Source: SXNM01 sp964586155 | Lineage (GTDB): Bacteria > Myxococcota_A > UBA9042 | Assembly (NCBI GenBank): GCA_964586155.1 | Contig: CAZPHC010000002.1 | Location: forward strand, 62,001-126,000 | DNA: 64,000 nucleotides | Reading direction: 5' to 3' | Shown here: positions 26,601-34,454 of the stretch, in pieces | How the letters are laid out: each line of letters opens with the position of its first letter | Position numbering within the stretch: the first letter of the stretch is position 1 | Translations under genes and position numbers: made by a program | Notes under the pieces: generated by a model | Seen by the model: only the letters and a program-made list of their open reading frames with translations | Databases searched by the model: none | Told to the model about the DNA's origin: nothing

Positions 26601-27844
26601 CACGCTTGGGCCTTGGAGGCGTTGCCCTTGCTGGTCTGCACCGTGACGTCGTGGAGGCCGACCGCGAGCGACGGAGACGTCGCCACCGGCGCCGAGGCGG
26701 CCGCGTCGAGCCCTGTGGCCGCAGCGCCGCCGAAGGTCGCGGCGGAGGCCGTGCCGCCGGCGAGATCGACCAACAACGCCACCGTGTCGCCGCCGGCGCT
26801 GCTGCCGTCGGCCGGGGCGACGCCGTAGAGCGCCGGCGAGGCCGCTCCGCCGTAGACCAGGCCCGGGTCGAGGATCGCGTCGCCGTAGGGGCTGCGGACG
26901 GCGACCGCGACGGCGCGGGGCGATCCGCCGAGGTTGGCCAGCGTCGGCACCGTGGCGCCGCGCACGGAGCTGGCGCTGCCGGGGCTCAACGTGCCGTAGC
27001 GGCCGTCGATCCAGACCGCGTCGAGCGTGCCGAGGCCTTCGCCGTGCAGCGTCACCGCGCCCCCGGCTGGGCCGACCACGGCCGGCTCGAGGCGCAGCAG
27101 CCGCGGCCGGCGACCGTAGCGGAAGCCGCCGATCAGGCTCGTGACGCCGCTGGCGTGGCGCACCGCGACCGGGACCACGAGCTCGTCCTTGCCGGCGGGC
27201 AGGGTGATCGCCGGCGTCGTCGCCAGGATCGACGTGCCGTCGGCGACGACGCTGCCCTGGGCCGCGCGCCAGCCGATCAGGACGCGATCGCCGGGCGAAA
27301 AGCCAGCGCCGCGCACCACGATCGGCGTCCCGCCGACGTCCGGGCCCAGCTCGGGCTCGATGGCGTCAACCCGGACCTCGGTCAGGTAGGCGTAGCCGCT
27401 CGCGAGCGTGGCCGTGCCGTCGACGTCGACGATGCGCACGTCCACCGGGCCCGGCACGCCGGCCTCGGGCACGACGGCGACGAGCCGCGTCGATCCGGCA
27501 CGCCAGGTGACCTCGGCCTCGCGCTTGCCGAAGTAGACCTGCGCGGCCGGGCCGAAGCCGAGGCCCTCGAGCTCGACCTCGTCGCCGCCGGCCAGCGGGC
27601 CACGATCCGGGCTGATCCGGTGCAGCTCGATGCCGCTGACGTCGTTGTGCAGGCCGTCGTTGGCGCTCGCGTCGGCGCTCGCGTCGCTGGCGGGGCCGTC
27701 GTTCGGGCCCGAGCAGCCGCCCAGGGCGATGGCGACCACCGCAGCGGCGAGCAGCGTCCAGGGCCAGCCGGCGCGGCGCGCGGTCGCACCGGCGGGCAGG
27801 GCGTGCTTGCGTCCGTGGGGCTCTCGTTGCTGCGGCGTGTGCAT
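23651..27844 (-). CDS. Giant IPT/TIG-repeat lipoprotein with Cys-rich and propeller-like parts
   Basis: 1397 residues. The lipobox IALGGC gives Cys44. At least six IPT/TIG-like modules run from about 75 to 660, each with a Pro..GP..GG..V start (ISPDRGPLAGGDEVELEG, IEPELGPDVGGTPIVVRG, LNPPQGPVAGGTTVALKG). A carboxypeptidase-regulatory-like beta module follows (LNVTVLDIYTLKPLAGATV), then a poly-Gly stretch. A module with about nine Cys comes next (CDFCSDVSACGAETEWAC, CFPQCKTNDDCPQDYRC). The last 450 residues repeat short LVSDRGRL/VVGEAGLIRRLD-like units, as in beta-propellers. GGAG stands just before the ATG at 27844. Probably a cell-surface adhesion or binding lipoprotein; the ligand is unknown. 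Confidence 0.8.
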   Translation of the reverse strand: MHTPQQREPHGRKHALPAGATARRAGWPWTLLAAAVVAIALGGCSGPNDGPASDASADASANDGLHNDVSGIELHRISPDRGPLAGGDEVELEGLGFGPAAQVYFGKREAEVTWRAGSTRLVAVVPEAGVPGPVDVRIVDVDGTATLASGYAYLTEVRVDAIEPELGPDVGGTPIVVRGAGFSPGDRVLIGWRAAQGSVVADGTSILATTPAITLPAGKDELVVPVAVRHASGVTSLIGGFRYGRRPRLLRLEPAVVGPAGGAVTLHGEGLGTLDAVWIDGRYGTLSPGSASSVRGATVPTLANLGGSPRAVAVAVRSPYGDAILDPGLVYGGAASPALYGVAPADGSSAGGDTVALLVDLAGGTASAATFGGAAATGLDAAASAPVATSPSLAVGLHDVTVQTSKGNASKAQAWRTWAPVTIANLNPPQGPVAGGTTVALKGNGLRKDCSVRFGAWPAPILAETKDGLSVRSPAGPPGPVDVTVRCGPHQVVRVDGFDYLPTKPQLDIVTPGDGASGGGAIVTLHGAGLSTGCAVAFGGKAAEVIEVVSSGAMRVKTPAHEPGTVTVAISCKAGHDALIDGFTFFSPTNPQGGTHGAPVAGTLNVTVLDIYTLKPLAGATVVVGQPGDAVFGTYLGKTDAKGQIIFSGLDLVPPLTVSASKNEYSASSIVQFTVSNATLLLFPYVPPSPGGGGGGGGLPLATLEGRVLDLDKYVLVPPTSCLKPETGGPICDFCSDVSACGAETEWACSLTGGVTRRCFPQCKTNDDCPQDYRCYDDTEVQGRRVCKPSIGVRRITCQTSTRGLETENPPPGPGSVVDEATGKWSISARLDELAVYCVAGYVMADQSFVPTSMGVRRHIFPQPGGTISNLDLRLDIALQRKLPVRLDHPQRFFPAQNGGTLDLRSWIDLGSDGFIPLATELREPEGLGSTGVVDALTIPYQPLILPEALTDTSQTWRAVVGFGTALTPIETGTQHESIIRPGDNNLLVRSKAGQWQASPLAVAMPLRGMVRGDGDEVLLVSDRGRLLRGPIDGPSLLYVPTVADAYEQPPAVLAMAGTPTDATIVGEAGLIRRLDGDTVLSESGALVEDLVGVCQVGTLRAVVGAKGGMAIDSGGGWTKVGSFGAPGRAVACNAERVVFTSADGHFATLDVAGGATSASIQVLAGATSIDAALAETGGSFLLAGSTADSANAGLWRLGSAGTTSNAWPSGAKQRPAFTLLVAGAPGTIYGVTEAGQVLRIDALGSHDEGPERRDMRAHAGVRLSDGTMVLAGEPGLWLGPFLTVPAIAKPAETQNVPLLLEWSAAPGTLPTINRVHIDGATTGFPFWWMYTAPAATAIVVPDFLALAGIFVWNDQSFVARVDRIWTPSLSIDAFGTFDVEFGDWRSWATNGKGFQL

Positions 27845-27926
27845 GGAACTCCGGCTGACGGCTGCCCCCTTCGCCTGCACGGTACGGGATCCCCCGCGCC
27901 GGGGCCAGAGGCGGCGCGCGCGCGGA

Positions 27927-30557
27927 TTAGCGTTCGGGGACTTCGGTCGTCAGCGGCGAGAGCGCGAGTGGCGTGCCGGCCGGCAGCTGCGTCAGCACCG
28001 AGACGCGATCGAGCCACGGGCCGGCGGCGCCGAGCAGTGCGCCGACCACCTTGCGCTGCGCTGCGGCCTGGGCGTCCGAGGCCTGCGCTGCGTCGTCGTC
28101 GCCGACGGGCAGGCCGAGCTGCGCGGCCATGCCGAGCGCGAGGCTGAGCTGCGAGCGCGGCCGCGGCCGGATCAGCACCTGGACCTCGTCGTCCGCCGCG
28201 AGCCCGGCGCGCTGGCGCACGTCGGCCAGGGCGTCGAGCAGGCCGGCCTGGCGATCGACCAGGCGGTGGCCGAGCGCTTCGTCGCCGAGCCAGAGCCGCC
28301 CTTCTGCCAGTTGGTGCAGGTTCGCGCCCGACGCGCCGATCTTGCGCCGCTGCTCGACGCGCTGCAGGAACATCGCATAGTAGGCGCGCAGGCTGCGCTC
28401 GACGCGGGCGCGGTCGTCGGGCCGCCAGCCGCGCAGGATGCCGAAGGTGTCGTCGCCGGGGCCGGCGCTGATGTGATCGACCCAGACGCCGAGCTTGCCG
28501 AGCAGCGCGCCGATGTTGGGCTTCGCGGTCCAGATGCCGATGGAGCCCGTGACCGTCGCGCGATCGGCGAAGATCCGGTCTGCGCCCAGGCTGAGCCAAT
28601 ACCCGCCGCTGGCCGCGACCGAGGCCATCGACGCCACGGTCGGCTTGTGCTCCGACAGCCGCAGCAGGCCTTGGTGGATCAGCTCGCTGCCGTAGACGGC
28701 GCCGCCGCCGGAGTCGACGCGGACCACGACGCCGCGGACAGAGTCGTCGTCGCCGAGCGCCTCGAGCTGCCGCGCGACCGCAGTGCCGCCGATCTGGTTG
28801 CCTCGCAGCCCGCGCCCGCCCTCGCCGTCGACGATATCGCCCGTGAGCGTCAGCACCACCAGGCGATCGCGGCGTCCCCAGCGTCGGCGGCGCGGCATCG
28901 GCGGCTCGTACAGGCGCAGCGACGCGCCCGGCTCGAGCATGTTCCACTCTCGCAGCGTCTTCTCGAAGTCCTGCGGCGTGGCGACGGCGTCGATCAGCAT
29001 CGCGTTGCGCGCCGACTCGGGGTCGACGACGCCGTGGGCCAGGGCGGCCTCGACCGCGGTGGGCGTCAGCGAGCGGCCCAGGCCGACGGCCTCGGTGAAG
29101 TCAGTCCAGCGGCGCTGGACGATGCGGCCGAGCGTGGCCTTGAGCGGGGCCGAGATCGTCGTGCGCGTGAACATCTCGGGCGCGGTCTTGTGGTCGCCGA
29201 AGCGGACGGCCTCGACCTGGACGCCCAGCCGGTGCAGCGCCTCGGCGAGGCCGATGAAGTCGGTGCCGACGCCGCGGGCCAGCATCGCGCCGGCCGGGGC
29301 CAGCACGATGCGCTCGGTCGCGGCGGCGACCATCAGGCCGCGCGTGCCCAGCGTCGCGGCGAAGGTGACCGTCCGTTTGCCGCGGGCCCGGATCTTCGCG
29401 ATGAGCGCGCGCAGCTCCTCGACCTGTGACCACGTGAACTCGGCGTCGTCCATGCGGAACACGACGGTGCCGACCGCCGGGTCCTCGGCCAGGCCGTCCA
29501 GGGCCAGCAGCAGCCGCGGGAAGCTGTTGGCGCCGTCTGCCTCGCTCAGCGTCCCGCGCAGGGGCACGATCACCGCGCGCGGACCCGGGTCGATCAGCGA
29601 GGGCGGGATCTCCTTGGACAGGCGGACACCAGCCAGCATGGCGGCGCCGTTGCCGCGCACCGACGAGTCGTCGCCGCGCAGCCCGAGCTCGGCGCCCCAG
29701 CGGCCCAGGCCGGCATCGATCAGGATCGTCGTCTGCTGCTCGTCCACGGCGCCCGGGCGACCGCGCGCCGGGAAGCTGGCGAACTGCACGCCGATGCCCA
29801 GCCCGGCCAGCGGGCGCCCCTGGATCGTCAGGCGCGATGCGCTGAGCCTGCCGCCCGCCGGCCACTCGAAGTCGAGGGCGGCCGACAAGCGGTCCGAGCC
29901 GCCGACGGGCCGAAACGCGATGCCCGCGCCATAGCGGGTGGTGAACGCCGCGTTGCCGTCTCCGGCGGCCGGACCCGCGTCGCCGAGGCCGGTCACCCGC
30001 CAGCCGAGCGAGACCCAGCTCCACGGTCGCACCAGGGCGCCGATGTCCCAGGCCCAAGGGCTGTCTGCGCCGCCCGAGGCGCCGCCGAGCCAGCGGGCCG
30101 TGCTGCCAAGCGCGACGCGGTCGCCGAGCGCCACGCCCGCGCCGAGGCCGACGCGCGTCGTCGTCTGCGGCGAGAGCGCCGAGGTCGTCGCCGGTTCGTT
30201 GCGCCGTTCCAACGAGCTCGCGAGCACCAGCGGCCCCAGCGGCGTGGCCGCAAACGCGCCCCAACCGCCGCCTGCGGAGCCGGCGAGCTCACGGCCCGAC
30301 CCTGCGGCCTGCAAGCGCAGCTCCCAGCCGCCGAGGTCGGCGAGGCCTGCCGGGTTCGCCACCAGCGAGAGGCTGCCGCGTGGCATGGCGACCGGCTGCA
30401 GCGCGAGGTCGATGCCGGCTTCGCGCAGGGGCGCCTGGGCCGCCGCGGGGCGGGGCCAGACAGCCCACAGTGCCGCTGTCGTCAGCGCCGCGAGGGCCGC
30501 GACGTGGCGCAGCCGGCGAGGGGCGTGGGCACCGACATGGTCGTGGAAGCCTGCCAT
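27927..30557 (-). CDS. sppA: Signal peptide peptidase SppA (S49) with N-terminal barrel-like domain
   Basis: 876 residues, against about 620 for E. coli SppA. The two S49 repeats occupy about 315-830. The catalytic Lys457 lies in GDHKTAPEMF and Ser650 in VAASGGYW; the 193-residue spacing agrees with the dyad of long-form SppA. Residues 1-41 form a signal peptide. Residues 42-310 look like an outer-membrane beta-barrel or PorV-type protein: alternating strands, NPAGLADL near the start, and repeats such as RVGLGAGVALGDRVALG. In the family SppA cuts leftover signal peptides in the membrane; the barrel-like addition suggests a different location. AGGAG precedes the ATG at 30557. Confidence 0.85.
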   Translation of the reverse strand: MAGFHDHVGAHAPRRLRHVAALAALTTAALWAVWPRPAAAQAPLREAGIDLALQPVAMPRGSLSLVANPAGLADLGGWELRLQAAGSGRELAGSAGGGWGAFAATPLGPLVLASSLERRNEPATTSALSPQTTTRVGLGAGVALGDRVALGSTARWLGGASGGADSPWAWDIGALVRPWSWVSLGWRVTGLGDAGPAAGDGNAAFTTRYGAGIAFRPVGGSDRLSAALDFEWPAGGRLSASRLTIQGRPLAGLGIGVQFASFPARGRPGAVDEQQTTILIDAGLGRWGAELGLRGDDSSVRGNGAAMLAGVRLSKEIPPSLIDPGPRAVIVPLRGTLSEADGANSFPRLLLALDGLAEDPAVGTVVFRMDDAEFTWSQVEELRALIAKIRARGKRTVTFAATLGTRGLMVAAATERIVLAPAGAMLARGVGTDFIGLAEALHRLGVQVEAVRFGDHKTAPEMFTRTTISAPLKATLGRIVQRRWTDFTEAVGLGRSLTPTAVEAALAHGVVDPESARNAMLIDAVATPQDFEKTLREWNMLEPGASLRLYEPPMPRRRRWGRRDRLVVLTLTGDIVDGEGGRGLRGNQIGGTAVARQLEALGDDDSVRGVVVRVDSGGGAVYGSELIHQGLLRLSEHKPTVASMASVAASGGYWLSLGADRIFADRATVTGSIGIWTAKPNIGALLGKLGVWVDHISAGPGDDTFGILRGWRPDDRARVERSLRAYYAMFLQRVEQRRKIGASGANLHQLAEGRLWLGDEALGHRLVDRQAGLLDALADVRQRAGLAADDEVQVLIRPRPRSQLSLALGMAAQLGLPVGDDDAAQASDAQAAAQRKVVGALLGAAGPWLDRVSVLTQLPAGTPLALSPLTTEVPER

Positions 30558-30645
30558 CGCGCGCTCCTGGTCCGGGCCAGCGGCCGGGGGGTCGAGGCGG
30601 GCTGACGCACGCGGAGCGGGGGGGCGAGGGCAGGGCCGAGTGGCC

Positions 30646-31908
30646 TCAGCGTCCGTGCGTCAGCGCCATCAGCTTGAAGTCATCGGCGCCGTCGCGGCGC
30701 AGCAGCATCCGGTACGACTTCACGCCGCGGCAGTCGAGCGTGACCTTGAACAGGTTGCCCGCTGCGTGGACGGTGTACATGTCGCAAGCCAGCGGCGCCT
30801 TGCCCGCGCGCGATTGCTCGAGCTTGGTCCGGTAGTCGGTCTGGCGCGCGTCGTCGAGCTTGAGGAAGGCACCGCCGTGGATGCGGAACAGCGTCGGGAT
30901 CAGCGTCGGCATCTCGGTGTGGACCTCGGCGGGGCCGAGATCGCGGACGTAGCGGGCCAGGTCGCCGCCGTTGATCGACTGGCACGCGGCCTCGCCGGTC
31001 ATGTCCGTCTTGAACTCCCACGCCGGATTGTCGACGCGGATGTCGAAGTAGATGCGCTCGGGGTCGAAGAACTTGCAGATCGTGCCGGTGTCGTTGCTCG
31101 CGACCGCGCGGGAGTACTGCATGAAGGCGCGCGCAACCTCGGACGCGATCGCGGGATCTTCGTCGGTCGACGGCGGCGGGATGACGTTCGAGCCCTCCTG
31201 GCCGCCGCTCTTGGTGTCTGCGGGCTTGGTGTCTGCGGGCTTGGTGTCTGCGGGCTTGGCCTCGACGGGCTTGGTGTCCGCAGGCTTGATGTCCGCCGGC
31301 TTGGTCTCGGTCGGCGGCGTGTCGCTCGGCTTGGGATCGGCCGGCTTCGTCACGACCTTCGACTTGGTGCCTGCCGGCTTGGTGTCGGCGGGCTTGGTGA
31401 CGGCCGGCGTCGTGTCGGTCGTCTGGGACTCGGTCGTTCCGTTGCGACGAGCACCCGGCGGCAGCTCGGGGGGCGCCTCGGCGGTGCGCACGCAGCGCGC
31501 GGTCCAGGTGTGCTCGTAGGACTTCTTCTCTTCTTCCTTGTAGACCGGCTGGCCGTCCGAGCCGAGCTCGCGGACCTTGCGCTTGAACACCTTCTCTTGC
31601 GTCGTCGGCACGATCGCGGCGACGGCGTCGCAGCCGTAGCCCGCAGCGACCCGGCGCAGCTCCTCGGTCGCGTCGGTGCCGTTGGGCGCCGGATCGGTGG
31701 TGGTCGTCACGAGCTTGAGCGTGCCGAGGATCTCGACCGGCTGGGGCAGCTCCTCGGGCGTCCCTGCGACACGGACGGGCGTGCCGAGGGGCAGCGGGCG
31801 GTACTTCTTGGCGCCAGGCTCGCGCGTCAGCGCCGCGCCGCCGCATCCGACGGCGGCGATCGCGAGGACGCAGAGCAGGTTCGCGGAAAGAAGTCGGCGA
31901 ATGGACAT
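30646..31908 (-). CDS. Lipoprotein with KPADT repeats and C-terminal beta domain
   Basis: 420 residues. The lipobox AAVGC gives Cys22. A first domain (about 30-140, with YGCDAVAAIVP) is followed by a linker of about 80 residues made largely of ADTKP-type repeats encoded by a 15-bp DNA repeat. A second alpha/beta domain (about 260-420) has the sequence FMQYSRAVASNDTGTICKFF, reminiscent of lumazine-binding/NTF2-like helices. The ATG at 31908 gives a compact lipoprotein signal and follows GGGAG. The role is unknown; the flexible linker could span the periplasm or cell wall. Confidence 0.72.
   Translation of the reverse strand: MSIRRLLSANLLCVLAIAAVGCGGAALTREPGAKKYRPLPLGTPVRVAGTPEELPQPVEILGTLKLVTTTTDPAPNGTDATEELRRVAAGYGCDAVAAIVPTTQEKVFKRKVRELGSDGQPVYKEEEKKSYEHTWTARCVRTAEAPPELPPGARRNGTTESQTTDTTPAVTKPADTKPAGTKSKVVTKPADPKPSDTPPTETKPADIKPADTKPVEAKPADTKPADTKPADTKSGGQEGSNVIPPPSTDEDPAIASEVARAFMQYSRAVASNDTGTICKFFDPERIYFDIRVDNPAWEFKTDMTGEAACQSINGGDLARYVRDLGPAEVHTEMPTLIPTLFRIHGGAFLKLDDARQTDYRTKLEQSRAGKAPLACDMYTVHAAGNLFKVTLDCRGVKSYRMLLRRDGADDFKLMALTHGR
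31211..31300. repeat. In-frame 15-bp tandem repeat
   Basis: Six copies of TTGGTGTCTGCGGGC-like units run from 31211 to 31300; the first three are identical and the rest have one to four changes. They encode the KPADT linker of the minus-strand lipoprotein. Degenerate copies continue to about 31400. Confidence 0.85.
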
Positions 31909-31979
31909 CTGGACAACTCCCTGGACTCGGTGCGAAATCGCCACAACATCAGCGGGTTTCGCTTCAAACAAAGGCCAGT

Positions 31980-32008
31980 AGCATCCCCGCGTTGCGGCCG
32001 AAAGTCAA
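31980..32008 (-). promoter_or_regulatory. Weak promoter candidate for the KPADT-repeat lipoprotein
   Basis: On the minus strand TTGACT (32003-32008) and GATGCT (31980-31985) are spaced by 17 bases. The -35 lies inside the end of the amidotransferase gene. The -10 is poor. Confidence 0.3.
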
Positions 32009-32856
32009 CGTGTCTCTGCCGCCCCCGAGCGCGCGACCGGAAAGCGGTCGCCGAGTAGCCAGGCCATGGCCTCGATCGAGACCTCGAGGCCGTCGTGGCC
32101 CCGCTGGACGCTCTGATCGGCGGCGGCCCACAGCGCCTCGCCCAGGCGCTCGCGGCGGCGGGCGTAGAGGTCGCGCACCTGGTCGGCCTCGAACTCGGGG
32201 TGGCCCTGGACGCCGACGATGGCGCCGCCGCCGACGTGACGCCAGGCGTAGCCGGCGTTGGCGCATTGCCCCGTGCGCAGCCAGTGCACCGCCCCTGGCG
32301 GCAGCGCCCGGACCTCGTCCTGATGGCTCTGCAACAGCCGCACGGGGGCCAACGAGGCGGCCGGGACGCACCCCCCATCGGCGGCGTCGGCCCCGGCCTC
32401 GCGCAGGCGCACCGAGCGGTCCGTCGCGACGGCACCGACCTCCCAGCCGTCCGCCCGGCCGACCTCGCCGCCCAGGGCGTGCGCCGCGAGCTGGTGGCCG
32501 AAGCAGATGCCGTAGATCCGGGCCGAACGCTGGGTCAGGGCCTCGCGCAGCCAGGCGCGGAAGGCCACGACCCAGGGCTCGTCGCTGTCGGGGTCGGTGG
32601 CGCTGCCCGTGGTGACGTAGAGGTCGCTGTCGTCGTCGTCGGGCGGCAGCGCGCCGTTGCGGACGTCGACGACGCGCAGCACGGGCTGCCAACCCATCGC
32701 TGCGGCGACCGCCTGGACGTGGCGCGCCGTGCGCTCGTGGGTGTCGCCGTGGCGGCTGCGGTCGGGCTCGGGCACGTCATCGCAGCGCAGCACGGTGATG
32801 ATGGGCTGGAGGCCGCCCGTGGACGTGGCCCCTCGGAACGACGCTGACGCAGACAT
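32005..32856 (-). CDS. Class I glutamine amidotransferase-like protein
   Basis: 283 residues. The class I triad is present: Cys118 in GICFGHQL, His219 and Glu221 in GVQGHPEFE; a QSHQDEV motif also fits the GMP synthase-like amidotransferase group. Such stand-alone proteins release ammonia from glutamine or hydrolyse gamma-glutamyl compounds in the cytosol. No partner synthase gene is adjacent. The ATG at 32856 lies about 100 bases from the divergent pepP start. The physiological substrate is unknown. Confidence 0.85.
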   Translation of the reverse strand: MSASASFRGATSTGGLQPIITVLRCDDVPEPDRSRHGDTHERTARHVQAVAAAMGWQPVLRVVDVRNGALPPDDDDSDLYVTTGSATDPDSDEPWVVAFRAWLREALTQRSARIYGICFGHQLAAHALGGEVGRADGWEVGAVATDRSVRLREAGADAADGGCVPAASLAPVRLLQSHQDEVRALPPGAVHWLRTGQCANAGYAWRHVGGGAIVGVQGHPEFEADQVRDLYARRRERLGEALWAAADQSVQRGHDGLEVSIEAMAWLLGDRFPVARSGAAETR

Positions 32857-32960
32857 GCAAGCCTCCTGGTGCGACGACCGCCGCGTCGGACGCTATCGCT
32901 GCTCGGGTCGAGCCGCTAGTATCTCGCCGCCGCGCGCCAGGTCGCGCCGAGGGAGGTTCC

Positions 32961-34328
32961 ATGTTCGACACCGCCGACGCCTTGGACCCGTCGAGCCGCT
33001 TCGCCGACGCCGAGGTCTACGCCGCGCGCCGCAAGCGCCTGCTCGACGCCGCCGGGCCGCAGAGCGCCGTCATCATCGCCGGGGCGCGGATGTCCGTGCG
33101 CAACAGCGACGTCGACTTCGACTTCCGCCAGGACAGCGAGCTGTTCTACCTGACGGGCTTCGACGAGCCCGACGCCATCGCGGTGCTGCGCCCGGGCCTC
33201 GACCCTGCGTTCGCGTTCTTCGTCCGGCCGCACGATCCCGAGGCCGAGACCTGGACCGGCCGCCGTCTCGGTGTCGACGGCGCCATCACCACGCTCGGCT
33301 CCGACGCCGCGTGGCCGATCGACGCCTTCGCCACCGAGCTGCCGCGGCTGTTGCACGGCGTCGAGACGGTCTACTGGACGCTCGGCGTGCGCGCCGATCT
33401 CGACCGCGTCATCGTCGACGCCGCGCAGAAGCACCGTCGCGCGCCGCGTGGCTTCGAGCGCGGGCCCGATCGCATCGTCGACGCCCGGGCCCTGACCCAC
33501 GAGCTGCGCCTGCGCAAGACGCCCGTCGAGCTGCGTGCCCTGCGGGCCGCGGCGCAGATCTCGGCCGACGGCCACCACGAGGCGATGCGCGTCGCCGCCG
33601 CCGGCCGCTGGGAGTACGAGCTGCAGGCGGCGATGGAGGCGGTGTTCCGCTTTGGCGGCTCGCCGCGCAACGGCTACCCGTCGATCGTCGCTGGCGGCGA
33701 CAACGCCACGATCCTGCACTACAACACCAACCGGATGCGCTTGGATCCCGGGGCCTTGGTGCTGATCGACGCCGGCGCCGAGATGGGCTACCACACCGCT
33801 GACATCACCCGCTGCTTCCCGGTCGACGGCCGCTTCTCGGCCGCGCAGCGCGAGGTCTACGAGATCGTGCTCGCGGCCGAGCTGGCCGCCATCGACGTCA
33901 CGCGGCCAGGGCTCGCCTACGCCGAGGCGCACGACGTCGCGGTGCGCATCCTGGTCCAGGGCCTCGTCGACCTGAAGGTGCTCGAAGGCGAGATCGACGG
34001 CCTGATCGAGCGCGAGGCCTACAAGCCCTGGTACATGCACCGTACCGGCCATTGGCTCGGCATGGACGTGCACGACGTCGGTCTCTACGCCCTCGGCGGC
34101 GCGCATCGTCTTCTCGAGCCCGGGATGGTCACGACCGTCGAGCCGGGCCTGTACTTCCGCGCCGACGACCCGCGGGTGCCCGAGGCGTTCCGTGGCATCG
34201 GCGTCCGCATCGAAGACGACGTGCTCGTGACCGAAGGCGCGCCCGACGTGCTGACGGCCGCCTGCGTCAAGTCGGTCGAGGACGTCGAGCGCGTCTGCGC
34301 CGAGACGCCGCGCCTGATCCGGCTCTAG
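32961..34328 (+). CDS. pepP: Xaa-Pro aminopeptidase (M24B)
   Basis: 455 residues. The five metal ligands of M24 peptidases are in order: Asp270, Asp281, His364, Glu394 and Glu418, in the motifs DAGAEMGYHTADITR, RTGHWLGMDVHD, TTVEPGLYF and RIEDDVLV. Spacing agrees with E. coli PepP (260, 271, 354, 383, 406). The enzyme removes N-terminal residues preceding proline and uses two Mn ions. The N-terminal creatinase-like domain is complete (SDVDFDFRQDSELFYLTGF). GGGAGG precedes the ATG at 32961. No signal peptide is seen, so it is cytosolic. Confidence 0.95.
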   Translation: MFDTADALDPSSRFADAEVYAARRKRLLDAAGPQSAVIIAGARMSVRNSDVDFDFRQDSELFYLTGFDEPDAIAVLRPGLDPAFAFFVRPHDPEAETWTGRRLGVDGAITTLGSDAAWPIDAFATELPRLLHGVETVYWTLGVRADLDRVIVDAAQKHRRAPRGFERGPDRIVDARALTHELRLRKTPVELRALRAAAQISADGHHEAMRVAAAGRWEYELQAAMEAVFRFGGSPRNGYPSIVAGGDNATILHYNTNRMRLDPGALVLIDAGAEMGYHTADITRCFPVDGRFSAAQREVYEIVLAAELAAIDVTRPGLAYAEAHDVAVRILVQGLVDLKVLEGEIDGLIEREAYKPWYMHRTGHWLGMDVHDVGLYALGGAHRLLEPGMVTTVEPGLYFRADDPRVPEAFRGIGVRIEDDVLVTEGAPDVLTAACVKSVEDVERVCAETPRLIRL

Positions 34329-34375
34329 CGGCCGCTCCGGCGACGGCGCAATGACCGCCGCCGTGCGACCGGAAA

Positions 34376-34404
34376 CTGGACGATCCCCGCCATCGCGCTA
34401 CCGT
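34376..34404 (+). promoter_or_regulatory. Promoter candidate for the Ser/Thr kinase
   Basis: CTGGAC at 34376-34381 and TACCGT at 34399-34404 are spaced by 17 bases. A transcript starting near 34411 would exclude the ATG-less upstream extension and support the ATG at 34455. Confidence 0.35.
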
Positions 34405-34454
34405 AGGTGCCGGCTCTCTTCGCCGCGACGCGTGCGGCAGTGCAGGACGGCATC

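Noticed and set aside
31211..31400. 15-bp repeats as a CRISPR array
   Set aside because: Repeats are contiguous, without spacers, and are in frame within a lipoprotein gene.
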